Below are positions 25,334-35,475 of a stretch of DNA of 64,000 nt, piece after piece (within the stretch, counting starts at the first letter, position 1; each line of letters opens with the position of its first letter). A program made the translations under genes and the position numbers. The notes beneath the pieces are model-generated. The model was not told the origin of the DNA, searched no databases, and saw only the letters and a list, made by a program, of their open reading frames with translations. This DNA is from an uncultured Paracoccaceae bacterium (lineage in GTDB: Bacteria > Pseudomonadota > Alphaproteobacteria > Rhodobacterales > Rhodobacteraceae), in NCBI GenBank assembly GCA_947488605.1, contig CANKZJ010000004.1, forward strand, positions 186,001 to 250,000, read 5' to 3'.

Positions 25334-28300
25334 ATGAAAACTGATCCGCGATTCATTCACCTGCGCCTGCACACCGAGTATTCTTTGCTAGAGGGTGCGA
25401 TCCCGGTCAAGAAGCTACCCGGTCTGATCGCCGACATGGGCATGCCTGCGGTCGCGGTGACAGACACCAACAATATGTTCTGCGCGTTGGAGTTTTCCGA
25501 AGGGGTGTCCAAGGCGGGCATTCAGCCGATTGTCGGGTGCCAGATTGACCTGACGTTCATGGTGGCCGAGCCCGGAAAGCGCCAAGAAGAACCAGCACCT
25601 ATTGTTCTGCTGGCACAGTCAGAGGCCGGGTATAAAAACCTGATGAAGCTGAATTCTTGCGCATATCTGGATGCTGGCGGACAGCTGCCGCAGGTCTCGG
25701 TGGAAGAATTGGCGACACATCATGACGGTTTGATCTGTTTGTCTGGTGGCCCCGATGGCCCTATTGGACGCCTGTTGCGCCAAGGCCAGCGCCCCAAAGC
25801 TGAACTATTGATGGACCGTTTGGCCGGAATTTTCCCTGATCGTCTTTATGTGGAATTGCAACGGCATCCGGGGGAGGGCTTGCCCGAGGCCGAGCGGTTG
25901 TCCGAGCGCGGCCATATCGAAATGGCTTACGCCAAAGGCTTGCCTCTGGTGGCTACAAACGACGTTTATTTTCCCAAGACAGAACTTTACGAGGCGCATG
26001 ACGCGTTGATCTGTATCGCCGACGGCGCTTACGTGGATCAGCAAGAGCCGCGCCGCAGATTGACCCCGCAGCATTATTTGAAGTCGCCGCAGGAAATGGT
26101 GGCATTGTTCGCCGACTTGCCGGAGGCGATTGAGAATACGATTGAAATCGCAAAGCGCTGCGCGTTCAAAGCCTTCAAACGTGATCCCATTTTGCCAAAG
26201 TTCGCCAATGATGAGGTCGCCGAATTGCGGCGACAGGCCGAACAAGGACTAAAGGACCGATTGGCCGTCATTCCGCACGCTGCTGATGTGGCAGAATACG
26301 AGAAGCGGCTTGAGTTTGAGTTGGGCATTATCGAAGGCATGGGTTTTCCCGGGTATTTCTTGATTGTTGCCGATTTTATCAAATGGGCAAAGGATGAGGG
26401 CATTCCAGTAGGGCCGGGACGTGGTTCTGGTGCCGGATCATTAGTTGCATACGCCCTCCTGATCACCGACCTCGATCCCTTACGCTATTCGCTGCTGTTT
26501 GAGCGGTTCTTGAACCCCGAACGCGTCTCGATGCCGGACTTCGACATCGATTTTTGCATGGATCGCCGCGAAGAAGTGATCCGCTATGTGCAGGACAAAT
26601 ATGGGCGCGATAAAGTCGGCCAGATCATTACCTTTGGCGCACTTTTGTCCAAAGCCGCCGTCCGCGACGTCGGTCGTGTTCTGCAAATGCCTTACGGGCA
26701 AGTTGACAGGCTCTCGAAGATGATCCCTGTGGAGGGGGTCAAACCGGTCTCAATCGAGAAGGCGCTCGCTGATGAACCGCGCTTGCGCGAAGAAGCCAAG
26801 AACGAAGAGGTAGTCGACCGTCTGCTGACTTACGCACAACAGGTTGAGGGGTTGCTGCGTAATGCGTCGACCCACGCAGCGGGCGTTGTGATTGGCGACC
26901 GCCCGTTGGATGAATTGGTCCCGCTTTATCAAGACCCGCGCTCAGACATGCCTGCAACCCAATTCAATATGAAATGGGTGGAACAGGCCGGGCTCGTGAA
27001 GTTCGACTTCCTGGGCCTCAAGACGCTTACCGTGATCCAGAACGCCGTTGAATTGATCAAGAAAGCGGGGCGCCCGCTGAACGAAGCGGCTGATGGCACC
27101 AAGCTTTATGATGTGCTTGAGGGTTTCGAGTATGACATTGGTGCGATCCCGCTGGATGATGAAAAGTCCTATGCGCTTTATTCGAGCGCGAAGACCACTG
27201 CGGTGTTTCAGGTGGAATCCAGCGGTATGATGGATGCGCTCAAGCGCATGAAACCGACCTGTATTGAAGATATCGTGGCCTTGGTGGCGCTGTATCGTCC
27301 CGGTCCGATGGAGAATATTCCGGCCTATTGCGAAGTGAAGAATGGACAAAAAGATCTGGAATCCATTCACCCGTCGATTGATCACATCCTCAAAGAAACC
27401 CAAGGCATCATCGTCTACCAGGAACAGGTGATGGAGATCGCGCAGGTCATGGCGGGCTATAGCCTTGGCGGTGCGGATTTGCTGCGCCGCGCGATGGGCA
27501 AAAAGATCGCCGAAGAAATGGCCAAAGAACGCCCAAAGTTCGAGGCGGGGGCCAAGGCCAACGGTGTAGAGCCCAAGAAAGCCCGCGACGTTTTCGACCT
27601 CTTGGAGAAGTTCGCCAACTACGGTTTCAACAAATCCCACGCAGCGGCGTATGCCGTGGTCAGCTATCAAACGGCATGGCTGAAGGCCAATCACCCGGTT
27701 GAGTTTATGGCAGGTGTGATGAACTGCGATATTCATCTGACGGACAAACTAGGCGTCTATTTCCAAGAGGTGAAAAAGGGCCTCGGAATTGAATATACAC
27801 CACCATGTGTGAACCGCTCTATGGCGACGTTTGATGTGAAGGATCAAAAGTTGGTTTATGCGCTGGGCGCGTTGAAGAACGTCGGCGTCGAAGCGATGAA
27901 ACTGATCGTCGAAGGACGGGGCGAGAAAGAGTTCGTGAACCTGTTTGATTTTGCGCGTCGCTGTGACCTCAAACGGATTAGTAAGCGTCCGCTTGAGATG
28001 CTGGCGCGCGCCGGTGCGTTCGATGTTCTGGATCCGAACCGCCGCCGCGTCATGATGAGTTTGGATGCGCTCACAGCCTATTCGGCGGCCATCCATGATC
28101 AGAAATCATCTAATCAAGTCTCGCTGTTTGGTGATGCTGGCGACGATCTACAAGAACCGCGCTTGATCGGCGGGGATGATTGGTTGCCTGCCGAAAGGTT
28201 GGCAGAGGAATTCAAGGCGATTGGGTTTTATCTCTCGGGACATCCATTGGATGACTATATGGGGCCATTGAAACGCAAGCAGGTTTTGACGCTGGATGAC

Positions 28301-28831
28301 GTTATGATCCGCGCTGCAAAGGGTGCGGCGATTGTCAAAATGGCAGGCACAATATCGGGCCGCCAAGAGCGGAAATCTGCAAGAGGCAATCGCTTTGCCT
28401 TCGTGCAGTTGTCTGATCCGACGGGACAATACGAAGTGACAATGTTCTCGGACACGTTAGAGGCATCGCGCGCTTATCTGGAAACGGGCAGTCAGGTCGT
28501 GTTGCAATGCGAAGCAACGATGGAGGCGGATCAACTCAAACTCTTGGGGCGGTCGGTGTCTCCGATTGATGCGGTTGTTGCTGATGCCGGCGGCGCCGGC
28601 CTGCGGGTGTTCATTGATGGGCCAGAGGTGATTGCCTCGGTGGCCTCTGTCTTGGCAAATGCAGCTGGTGGTGGCGTGCGCGCTGGGCGCGGCCCGGTTT
28701 ACTTTTGCCTGATGAGCGATGATTTGCCGGGCGAAGTTGAGCTGGATTTGGGCGAAGAATTCCCGGTCAACCCACAGATCAAAGGTGCTTTGCGGTCGTT
28801 GGGTGGAGTGATTGAGGTGGAAGACGCCTAA
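25334..28831 (+). CDS. dnaE: DNA polymerase III subunit alpha
   Basis: A 1165-residue replicative polymerase (DnaE1 size). The PHP domain opens with FIHLRLHTEYSLLEGAI; the palm catalytic aspartates are in MPDFDIDFCMDRR near residue 400, with a third in the later QVEGLLRNASTHAAGVVIGDRP region context; GPGRGSGAGSLVAYAL precedes them. A helix-hairpin-helix region (LLEKFANYGFNKSHAAAYAVVSYQTAWLKANHP), an OB domain near 1000-1080 and a C-terminal tau-binding region follow. It is divergent from the ArsR-type gene with under 90 bases between, and not in an operon with other replication genes here. Confidence 0.97.
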   Translation: MKTDPRFIHLRLHTEYSLLEGAIPVKKLPGLIADMGMPAVAVTDTNNMFCALEFSEGVSKAGIQPIVGCQIDLTFMVAEPGKRQEEPAPIVLLAQSEAGYKNLMKLNSCAYLDAGGQLPQVSVEELATHHDGLICLSGGPDGPIGRLLRQGQRPKAELLMDRLAGIFPDRLYVELQRHPGEGLPEAERLSERGHIEMAYAKGLPLVATNDVYFPKTELYEAHDALICIADGAYVDQQEPRRRLTPQHYLKSPQEMVALFADLPEAIENTIEIAKRCAFKAFKRDPILPKFANDEVAELRRQAEQGLKDRLAVIPHAADVAEYEKRLEFELGIIEGMGFPGYFLIVADFIKWAKDEGIPVGPGRGSGAGSLVAYALLITDLDPLRYSLLFERFLNPERVSMPDFDIDFCMDRREEVIRYVQDKYGRDKVGQIITFGALLSKAAVRDVGRVLQMPYGQVDRLSKMIPVEGVKPVSIEKALADEPRLREEAKNEEVVDRLLTYAQQVEGLLRNASTHAAGVVIGDRPLDELVPLYQDPRSDMPATQFNMKWVEQAGLVKFDFLGLKTLTVIQNAVELIKKAGRPLNEAADGTKLYDVLEGFEYDIGAIPLDDEKSYALYSSAKTTAVFQVESSGMMDALKRMKPTCIEDIVALVALYRPGPMENIPAYCEVKNGQKDLESIHPSIDHILKETQGIIVYQEQVMEIAQVMAGYSLGGADLLRRAMGKKIAEEMAKERPKFEAGAKANGVEPKKARDVFDLLEKFANYGFNKSHAAAYAVVSYQTAWLKANHPVEFMAGVMNCDIHLTDKLGVYFQEVKKGLGIEYTPPCVNRSMATFDVKDQKLVYALGALKNVGVEAMKLIVEGRGEKEFVNLFDFARRCDLKRISKRPLEMLARAGAFDVLDPNRRRVMMSLDALTAYSAAIHDQKSSNQVSLFGDAGDDLQEPRLIGGDDWLPAERLAEEFKAIGFYLSGHPLDDYMGPLKRKQVLTLDDVMIRAAKGAAIVKMAGTISGRQERKSARGNRFAFVQLSDPTGQYEVTMFSDTLEASRAYLETGSQVVLQCEATMEADQLKLLGRSVSPIDAVVADAGGAGLRVFIDGPEVIASVASVLANAAGGGVRAGRGPVYFCLMSDDLPGEVELDLGEEFPVNPQIKGALRSLGGVIEVEDA

Positions 28832-28838
28832 CGTAGAC

Positions 28839-29042
28839 TTACCAATGCGGTGGACGCTGATCTGCCAATGGAACTGAACCGCCAGCTTCCATTTCACGTC
28901 CCGCTTCGCGCTCCATCAACATGGCCAACCGGCGTGTGACGACCGCCAGTTCTGTCTCTTGGCGGGCGACAATATCGGACAGCTCCTCAACCGTGCGGGT
29001 GAGGTGGGCGATTTGTTCTTCAAGGTGTGTCACGTCAGCCAT
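28839..29042 (-). CDS. slyX: SlyX family protein
   Basis: A 67-residue protein that is almost entirely a coiled coil: heptad pattern through HLEEQIAHLTRTVEELSDIVARQETELAVVTRRLAMLMERE. The C terminus ends in the conserved SlyX tail PLADQRPPHW (family ends in ...PPHY/W). The function of SlyX is not known. It converges on dnaE with a seven-base gap. Confidence 0.88.
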   Translation of the reverse strand: MADVTHLEEQIAHLTRTVEELSDIVARQETELAVVTRRLAMLMEREAGREMEAGGSVPLADQRPPHW

Positions 29043-29153
29043 GCGCAGGCATTAGCGCAATTGCATCATCGGGGAAAGACACGACTGCATTGCCCCTGTG
29101 ACATTGGCGGGTTAAACGGCGCGTGAACGCATATGACCGGCAGGACCAACCCG

Positions 29154-30731
29154 ATGGCCAAGATAAAGAAGCAACCGCGCCCCAAGGCTCAGACGCCCAA
29201 GGGATTTCAGGATTATTTTGGCGCGGATGTGACCGCACGCGCCGAAATGCTGAACACGATCGCGGGTGTCTACCATCGTTATGGGTTTGACGCGCTTGAG
29301 ACTTCGGCCGTCGAAACGGTTGAGGCGCTGGGCAAGTTCCTGCCCGACGTGGATCGCCCCAACGAGGGTGTGTTTGCGTGGGAGGAGGACAGTGATTGGC
29401 TTGCCCTGCGCTATGATCTGACAGCACCTTTGGCGCGTGTTTATGCGCAGTTCCGCAATGATCTGCCGACGCCTTACCGTCGCTATGCGATGGGTCCCGT
29501 CTGGCGCAATGAAAAGCCCGGACCGGGCCGCTTTCGTCAGTTCTATCAATGCGATGCGGATACGGTAGGCGCGTCCAGCGTTGCGGCAGATGCCGAGATT
29601 TGCGCGATGTTGTCGGATACGTTGGAGGCCGTAGGGATTGAGCGCGGTGACTATGTCATCCGGGTGAACAACCGCAAGGTTTTGAACGGTGTGATGGAAG
29701 TTGCAGGGCTTGTCGGTGACGACAAGGAAGCCGAGCGTGGGATCGTTCTGCGCGCGATTGATAAGCTTGATCGGCTTGGAGAAGACGGTGTACGTGCGCT
29801 ATTGGGGGAAGGCCGTAAAGATGCCAGCGGCGATTTCACCGATGGCGCTGGGCTAGAGCCGGACCAAATTGAGATAGTAATGAGTTTCGCTAGTGCGACA
29901 AAGTCGATCGCAATTCGATTGAAACAATATGCTGAAGCTTGGGCCGAGCATGATCTTATGGAACCTCACTACCTTACTTCGCTTCAGGCCGCAGCAGGAT
30001 CAGCGTGGAACGAGACTGCCGTCGAAGTATTGAAAGTTATAATTGGCGATAGCGAAATAGGGGGGGATGGCATCGCTGAGTTAGAGACAATCTCATCTCT
30101 ACTTAGCGCTCAGGGTTACGGCCCTGATCGCATTATCATCGATCCATCCGTCGTACGTGGCCTCGGCTACTACACCGGCCCTGTCTACGAAGCTGAACTC
30201 ACATTCGAAATCACCGATGAAAAGGGCCGCCCTCGCAACTTCGGCTCCGTTGCTGGCGGTGGTCGCTATGACGATCTCGTCAAGCGCTTCACTGGGCAGG
30301 AAGTACCCGCAACGGGTGTCTCAATCGGTGTGGACCGTTTGCTTGCTGCCCTGCGCGCCAAGGGTCAGATGCAGCAGTCTGCCGTCGGGCCAGTCGTTGT
30401 TACCGTCATGGATCGCGACCGTATGTCGGATTACCAAACCATGGTCGCAGAGTTGCGCAATGCAGGTATTCGCGCCGAGGTTTATCTGGGCAACCCCAAG
30501 AACTTTGGCAATCAACTGAAGTATGCGGACAAACGCAACTCACCAGTCGCGATCATCGCGGGGAGTGATGAATTCGACGCGGGGATCGTGCAAATCAAGG
30601 ACCTGATCCTTGGCGCCGAGATCGCCAAGAATGCCACGCTTGAAGAATGGAAAGACCGGCCTAGCCAGTATGAAGTGCCGCGCGATCAAATGATCGCGAA
30701 GGTGCGTGAAATTCTGGATAGCCAAAGCTGA
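29154..30731 (+). CDS. hisS: Histidine--tRNA ligase
   Basis: Class II synthetase of about 525 residues. Motif 1 region [18 protein letters not shown], motif 2 [27 protein letters not shown], the histidine-A signature [12 protein letters not shown], and motif 3 [13 protein letters not shown] are all present, followed by the anticodon-binding domain ([19 protein letters not shown]). It is longer than the ~425-residue E. coli enzyme through an enlarged insertion domain between motif 2 and GYYTG. The ATG at 29154 after AGGA is preferred over 29133. The stretch 29850-30130, in that insertion, uses codons (ATA, TTA, AGT, CTT, GGG) unlike the flanks. It overlaps hisZ by one base. Confidence 0.95.
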   Translation: MAKIKKQPRPKAQTPKGFQDYFGADVTARAEMLNTIAGVYHRYGFDALETSAVETVEALGKFLPDVDRPNEGVFAWEEDSDWLALRYDLTAPLARVYAQFRNDLPTPYRRYAMGPVWRNEKPGPGRFRQFYQCDADTVGASSVAADAEICAMLSDTLEAVGIERGDYVIRVNNRKVLNGVMEVAGLVGDDKEAERGIVLRAIDKLDRLGEDGVRALLGEGRKDASGDFTDGAGLEPDQIEIVMSFASATKSIAIRLKQYAEAWAEHDLMEPHYLTSLQAAAGSAWNETAVEVLKVIIGDSEIGGDGIAELETISSLLSAQGYGPDRIIIDPSVVRGLGYYTGPVYEAELTFEITDEKGRPRNFGSVAGGGRYDDLVKRFTGQEVPATGVSIGVDRLLAALRAKGQMQQSAVGPVVVTVMDRDRMSDYQTMVAELRNAGIRAEVYLGNPKNFGNQLKYADKRNSPVAIIAGSDEFDAGIVQIKDLILGAEIAKNATLEEWKDRPSQYEVPRDQMIAKVREILDSQS

Positions 30732-31810
30732 TGCCAACAACGTCGCAAACTCGTAACGAAGCGCGCCGCTTGCGCGATGGTTTCGCGGCATTGGGCGCGC
30801 AAGTCATCAAGGCAGATGTGCTGCAACCGGCCGAAACGCTCTTGGACCTCTACGGTGAAGATATCCGCGCGCGGTCCTACCTCACGTCTGATCCGTTGCG
30901 CGGTGAAATGGTGCTGCGTCCGGATTTTACGGTGCCTGTCGTACAGATGCATATGGAAAGTCGCGCTGATCCGGCGCGTTATACCTATGCAGGCAAGGTT
31001 TTTCGCAAGCAAGAAAGCGATGAGACCCGTGCGAACGAGTATGTTCAAGTAGGCTACGAGGTATTTGACGGCCAAGACCCCTCGAGTGCTGATGCCGAAG
31101 TATTTGCGGCAATTGCAGACGGGTTGGCTGGTTTGCCTGTGCGCGCAGCGACTGGCGACATTGGTGTGTTGATGGCGGCGGTGCGCGGTTTGCGCACAAC
31201 TGACGCGCGCAAGGCGGCTTTGTTGCGCCATATCTGGCGACCGGGGCGATTTCGGGCGCTGTTGAAGCGGTTCGGGTCTGGCAAGGTGCCTACAGCGCGT
31301 GCGGCTTTGCTGGCAAGCACCGATCCTTTCGCAGGCAGTGGTCCCGATATCGGGCTACGGACCCGCGCCGAGGTGCAGGCGCGCATTGATGCATTGCGCG
31401 CAGATGCTGCGGTCGCGCCCATCGCAGCCGAGGAGATTGCACTGATCGACGCGATCCTTGGATTGCGTGAGACCGCGACAAATGTCCTGAGTGCACTGCG
31501 TGATATCGCAGTCGATATGCCAGCAATTGGTGATGCAGTGGTCGGTATGGATGCGCGTATGGCGGCACTTTCAAAGCGCGGCATTGATGTCGATACGCTT
31601 GAATTCGAAGGCAGTTATGGGCGCACGTCGCTTGAATACTATGACGGTTTTGTTTTTGGGTTTTATGCAATCGATAGACCGGACTTGCCGCCTGTTGCCA
31701 CCGGCGGACGTTATGATGCACTGACTGCGCAACTCGGGCAGGGCCGTGCGGTGCCTGCTGTGGGTGGTGTGATCCGCCCCGATCTGGCCTTGGGGTTACG
31801 CATATGTTGA
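30731..31810 (+). CDS. hisZ: ATP phosphoribosyltransferase regulatory subunit HisZ
   Basis: A 359-residue paralogue of histidyl-tRNA synthetase without aminoacylation activity; it forms the allosteric partner of short HisG in the first step of histidine synthesis. Class II-like blocks are VLRPDFTVPVVQMHMES, YTYAGKVFRKQESDETRANEYVQVGYEVF and the closing TGGRYDALTAQLGQGRAVPAVGGVI. The anticodon-binding domain of HisS is absent, as expected. It sits between hisS (one-base overlap) and hisG (seven-base overlap), the usual arrangement in this family. Confidence 0.93.
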   Translation: MPTTSQTRNEARRLRDGFAALGAQVIKADVLQPAETLLDLYGEDIRARSYLTSDPLRGEMVLRPDFTVPVVQMHMESRADPARYTYAGKVFRKQESDETRANEYVQVGYEVFDGQDPSSADAEVFAAIADGLAGLPVRAATGDIGVLMAAVRGLRTTDARKAALLRHIWRPGRFRALLKRFGSGKVPTARAALLASTDPFAGSGPDIGLRTRAEVQARIDALRADAAVAPIAAEEIALIDAILGLRETATNVLSALRDIAVDMPAIGDAVVGMDARMAALSKRGIDVDTLEFEGSYGRTSLEYYDGFVFGFYAIDRPDLPPVATGGRYDALTAQLGQGRAVPAVGGVIRPDLALGLRIC

Positions 31811-32493
31811 AGCTGGGTGTGCCCTCAAAAGGCCGGTTGATGGAAAAGACCTTTGACTGGTTCGGTGCGCGCGGCGTTGGGCTGCGCAAGTCCGGGTCTG
31901 ATCGTGAATATGCCGGTGCTGTTGATGGGATTGATAGGGTTGAACTGGTGTTGCTGTCCGCGGGGGAAATTCCGCGTGAATTGGCGGCAGGCAATATCCA
32001 CTTAGGTGTTACTGGTTCGGACCTTGTGCGCGAAAAGCTTGCCAATTGGGATGCGCGGGTCGCTGAACTTGCGCCGATGGGATTTGGCGGGGCGGATCTC
32101 ATTATCGCTGTGCCGCAGGCCTGGGTGGATGTCGCCACCCTTGATGATTTGGATGCCGCCGCTGCCGCATTTCGGCGCACGCACGGTTTTCGTTTGCGTA
32201 TCGCGACCAAGTACCACCGTCTGGTGCGTGAATTCTTGCGCGAGCAAGGCGTCGCGGACTATCAGCTGATCGACAGCCAAGGTGCGACAGAGGGCACCGT
32301 AAAGAACGAAACAGCCGAGGCTATTGCCGACATAACGTCAACTGGCGAAACACTCCGCGCGAACGGGCTGAAGATACTGGATGATGGGCTGATCCATGCC
32401 TCGCAAGCGACATTGTTCCGAGGCCGTCGTCGAGATTGGACCGATCAACAACGCGAGACGCTGAAGGTCTTGATGCGCGTTCTCGATATCTAA
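31804..32493 (+). CDS. hisG: ATP phosphoribosyltransferase, short form
   Basis: A 229-residue catalytic subunit that joins ATP and PRPP, first step of histidine synthesis. KLGVPSKGRLMEKTFDWF opens the first domain; LAAGNIHLGVTGSDLVREKL and the PRPP-loop SQGATEGTVKNETAEAIADITSTGETL are characteristic. The C-terminal ACT-like regulatory domain of the long form is missing, which matches the presence of HisZ immediately upstream; the active enzyme should be a HisG-HisZ octamer. Confidence 0.95.
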   Translation: MLKLGVPSKGRLMEKTFDWFGARGVGLRKSGSDREYAGAVDGIDRVELVLLSAGEIPRELAAGNIHLGVTGSDLVREKLANWDARVAELAPMGFGGADLIIAVPQAWVDVATLDDLDAAAAAFRRTHGFRLRIATKYHRLVREFLREQGVADYQLIDSQGATEGTVKNETAEAIADITSTGETLRANGLKILDDGLIHASQATLFRGRRRDWTDQQRETLKVLMRVLDI

Positions 32494-32521
32494 GCGCCGA
32501 GGCTGACTGACGCCCACTGGA

Positions 32522-33313
32522 TCAAATATGTGCGGCCTTCGCACCGTCCCGGCACGCACTATCCAATGCACTTGGCTTATGGCGCGCATCCGCGAGGGTT
32601 GCATCTGTGCCACCGCCGCTGACTGCGCCCTGTGCCGTTGCAGCCATGCTGTAGGTGTGTACTTGCGTAATGCCTTTAAGGGCTTGCCGACAGATTGCAT
32701 GAACAATCAGGTAGTCCAAATGACTGCCCAAAAGGCCAGCCCCTTGTTCTTCGCCACCCTCCGAATTGATGCGGCAGGCCTCTGCATCCGTTGACACGAA
32801 TGACCGACAAATCATGGGTCGCGCGTCATAGACACGGCAGTTTTGCGTTTGCGGGTCGAGCGCGGGACAAGCATCCGGATGCCACTCGCGTCCATCGGGC
32901 TGCCCTAGCAGCGGGCTTAAGGCATCATGCAATTGCGTCGCTTCAAAAGAGGTGATGACACCACCTTCACCACCTTTAAGGATACAGCAAAATGCGCAGC
33001 CTTGCTGGCAAGCGGCCTTGCGCACCGCATCCGGAGGTGTCTTGAGAATTTCATCTCGTAAAGCGCTGCCCAATCGCCATGCAGCCTGACCGCTTGCCAT
33101 CTCGGCAACGACGTCTTTGACCGGCATCACGTAGCTTTCGGCGGTCTGTAAGTAGGATGTCAGGATACGTTTCGCGCGGTCTTCGAGCGTCTTATCAACC
33201 CCTTTGACCTTGGCGCGGGCCACCCGCGTCGCAAGATCGGGCAAAGAGGGTCCGGCAGATTTATCCGCCTTCTTGGCCAATCGCCGCGCGGCTCTAGGGG
33301 ATGTGGGTTTCAT
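32522..33313 (-). CDS. YkgJ family cysteine-cluster protein
   Basis: A 263-residue protein with a zinc/iron-chelating cysteine cluster: CQQGCAFCC near residue 112 and CPALDPQTQNCRVYDARPMICRSF near 148-172. The first 30 residues are basic (RRLAKKADKS). The family (CxxCxxxC...C) is widespread and of unknown function. It converges with hisG across 28 bases and lies downstream of the acyl-CoA ligase gene on the same strand with a ~90-base gap, so any operon link is weak. Confidence 0.82.
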   Translation of the reverse strand: MKPTSPRAARRLAKKADKSAGPSLPDLATRVARAKVKGVDKTLEDRAKRILTSYLQTAESYVMPVKDVVAEMASGQAAWRLGSALRDEILKTPPDAVRKAACQQGCAFCCILKGGEGGVITSFEATQLHDALSPLLGQPDGREWHPDACPALDPQTQNCRVYDARPMICRSFVSTDAEACRINSEGGEEQGAGLLGSHLDYLIVHAICRQALKGITQVHTYSMAATAQGAVSGGGTDATLADARHKPSALDSACRDGAKAAHI

Positions 33314-33399
33314 TGGGTGCAGCCTTTTTCCGTGATGCCATCACGGACACACGCTGAATATCGTTTCAATATAGATGTTCGGTTTTGGCCGTCCAGTGT

Positions 33400-34932
33400 T
33401 CAGGCGTTCAAACCGTCGCGCAAGAAGCGCCTGAGGATCTTACCCGACGCGGATTTTGGGATTTCATCGACATAATGGATTTCATGTACCTGTTTGTAGT
33501 GCGACAATTGTTCGCCGAGATGCGCTTTGATTGCAACTTCGTCTGGCGCTGGATCGGCAGTCACAACGAAGGCAATCGGCAACTCGCCTGCCTCATCATC
33601 GGGTTGCCCGATTACGGCGGCATCCGTGATCCCCTCCATTGCGACCAGAGTTGCTTCCAATTCGGCGGGAGCCACCTGGAAGCCTTTGTATTTGATCAGT
33701 TCTTTCAGGCGGTCCGTGATGAATAAGTACCCGTTTTCGTCGACCTTGCCGATGTCGCCTGTCCGCAACCAATCATCATGTGCCATCGTGTCTGTCGTCG
33801 CTTTGGCATTGTTGAGGTAGCCTTGCATGACCTGCGGGCCTTTGATCCAAAGCTCGCCTTCTTCTCCTGCCGCCAGATCCGCGCCTGTCTCAATATGGAC
33901 GACGCGGCAAGCCGTATTAGGGACCAGCAGACCCGCCGCACCCGACAAAGGCGCGTCTCTTGGCACAACATGCGAGACGGGGCTCAGCTCTGTCATGCCG
34001 TATCCTTGAAGTGACTTGCAATCGAGACGCTGTGCGATGGCATCTGAGAGTTCGGGGCCAGAAGGTGCTGCTGCTATGAACACCTCTTGGAGCGCAGAGA
34101 GGTCGTAGTCGTCAATCAACGGGTGGTTGGCCAAAGCCAGCGCGACAGGTGGCACCACCCACATCCGCGGCGCTTTGTAGTCTTGGCTGATCTGCAAAAA
34201 CATTGGCAGATCAAAACGTGGCATTGTCACCAATGCGCCGCCCCCTGCGAGGTGGATATTCATCAGCACAGTCATGCCGTAGATATGAAAGAATGGCAGA
34301 AAGGCTGCAGTCACTTCACCGGGTTGAAAATCTGCGGCTACAATGGACTGATCCACGTTAATCACAAGATTGCGGTGCGACAGCATAACCCCTTTTGGCA
34401 GGCCAGTTGTGCCGGACGAATAAGGCAGCACGACCGTGAAGGCATCGAGGTCGACGGGCACCTGAGATTGGATCGCTTCGCCAAAAAGTGCAGCGTATTC
34501 AGGCGAGCCAATTGCGATAACAGGCGTGTCTTTCGCGCCGTCCTTGGCTACATCCATGAAGTCTGGGATCGTGATCAGAAGTTCTGCCCCGGAATCAGCT
34601 ATCTGGTGGGCGACTTCATGGGCGGTATAGGTCGGGTTCAGCGTTGTAATTGTCCCGCCACCCCATGCAACAGCATGAAAAATAACACAGTACTCAGGGA
34701 GGTTTGGGGCCATGATTGCCACGGTATGGCCCGCGCCAAAACCCGCAGCGCTAAGCCCGCCAGCCATCTGTTTGACTTGCTCCATAAACGCCGCCGCAGT
34801 CATGGTTCGCCCGGTTGGACCATCCGTCAGAACGATCTCGTCAGGGAGGCTTTCCAGTCCTTGGAACACGCGTTCGGTAATGGACAAATCCAACGTTGCT
34901 AGGTCTGGATAGGGGCTGGTAAAAATTGTCAT
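33400..34932 (-). CDS. AMP-dependent acyl-CoA ligase (4-coumarate--CoA ligase-like)
   Basis: A 510-residue adenylate-forming enzyme. The P-loop motif is PYSSGTTGLPKGVMLSHRN near residue 170, A5 is GYGMTELSP near 312, A7 TGDIGKVDENGYLFITDR near 395 with the ribose-contacting aspartate, and A10 PKSASGKILRRFL supplies the catalytic lysine at the C terminus. Such enzymes activate an aromatic or fatty acid to its CoA thioester via an acyl-AMP. Motif A8 (RLKELIKYKGFQVAPAELE) resembles 4-coumarate ligases, but fatty acids are equally possible. Confidence 0.9.
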   Translation of the reverse strand: MTIFTSPYPDLATLDLSITERVFQGLESLPDEIVLTDGPTGRTMTAAAFMEQVKQMAGGLSAAGFGAGHTVAIMAPNLPEYCVIFHAVAWGGGTITTLNPTYTAHEVAHQIADSGAELLITIPDFMDVAKDGAKDTPVIAIGSPEYAALFGEAIQSQVPVDLDAFTVVLPYSSGTTGLPKGVMLSHRNLVINVDQSIVAADFQPGEVTAAFLPFFHIYGMTVLMNIHLAGGGALVTMPRFDLPMFLQISQDYKAPRMWVVPPVALALANHPLIDDYDLSALQEVFIAAAPSGPELSDAIAQRLDCKSLQGYGMTELSPVSHVVPRDAPLSGAAGLLVPNTACRVVHIETGADLAAGEEGELWIKGPQVMQGYLNNAKATTDTMAHDDWLRTGDIGKVDENGYLFITDRLKELIKYKGFQVAPAELEATLVAMEGITDAAVIGQPDDEAGELPIAFVVTADPAPDEVAIKAHLGEQLSHYKQVHEIHYVDEIPKSASGKILRRFLRDGLNA

Positions 34933-34979
34933 AATGGCATCCTCCGCAGAGCGACCATGCCACAGGGTTTTGCGTCTGC

Positions 34980-35411
34980 CTAGCGCACACCGATAGCAGC
35001 AAGCGCTTTTGACAGTTCAGGCGGCAAGGCCTCTTCTGACTGACGGCCCGCAGGAAGGTCGCGGGGTGCATCGCCTGTCGGCAAGTAACGCCATCCTTGA
35101 AAGGCGCGCTTTGGTGTTGCCTCGACCCGAATCAAACCGGTTTGGCACACGATCGCGCAGCGACGGATTCCATCAGCGCTCAGGTATTCATCAAGGCGTA
35201 GAATGGGTTGGCGGCATAAAATAACACCTTTGATCACCCAAAAAATCGACCCACCATTCAGGATTTCATCGCCCCGCTTGGGCCACATCCGGGTGACATG
35301 GCGCGGCAAGCCGTCATCGGTTTGCGCGCGCTTTGTCGACTGCCACGCTTCCAGTCCGGCGACGTCTTCGGTGCCGACGGATAGTTTCAGCATGTGAACG
35401 GTTTTCGACAT
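34980..35411 (-). CDS. DUF1489 family protein
   Basis: A 143-residue soluble protein starting MSKTVHMLKLSVGTEDV; the ATG at 35411 was preferred over 35450 because a purine-rich GGGGGGGA run precedes it at the right distance and the family begins this way. Notable blocks are THMPKR-like VTRMWPKRGDEILNGGSIFWVIKGVILCRQPIL and RCAIVCQTGLIRVEATPKRAFQGWRYL. The family is confined mainly to alphaproteobacteria and has no assigned function. It is divergent from nrdJ, whose NrdR boxes lie 65-110 bases from this start. Confidence 0.83.
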   Translation of the reverse strand: MSKTVHMLKLSVGTEDVAGLEAWQSTKRAQTDDGLPRHVTRMWPKRGDEILNGGSIFWVIKGVILCRQPILRLDEYLSADGIRRCAIVCQTGLIRVEATPKRAFQGWRYLPTGDAPRDLPAGRQSEEALPPELSKALAAIGVR

Positions 35412-35475
35412 CAATCCCCCCCGGGATAACTGTAAGGTAAGGCGTGCCATGATGTTATCAATGGTACGGCAAAGA

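Noticed and set aside
26942..27736. 264-codon minus-strand ORF within dnaE
   Set aside because: Shadow frame of dnaE; no independent evidence.
31290..32210. 306-codon minus-strand ORF across hisZ/hisG
   Set aside because: Spans two well-supported genes antisense and resembles no family.
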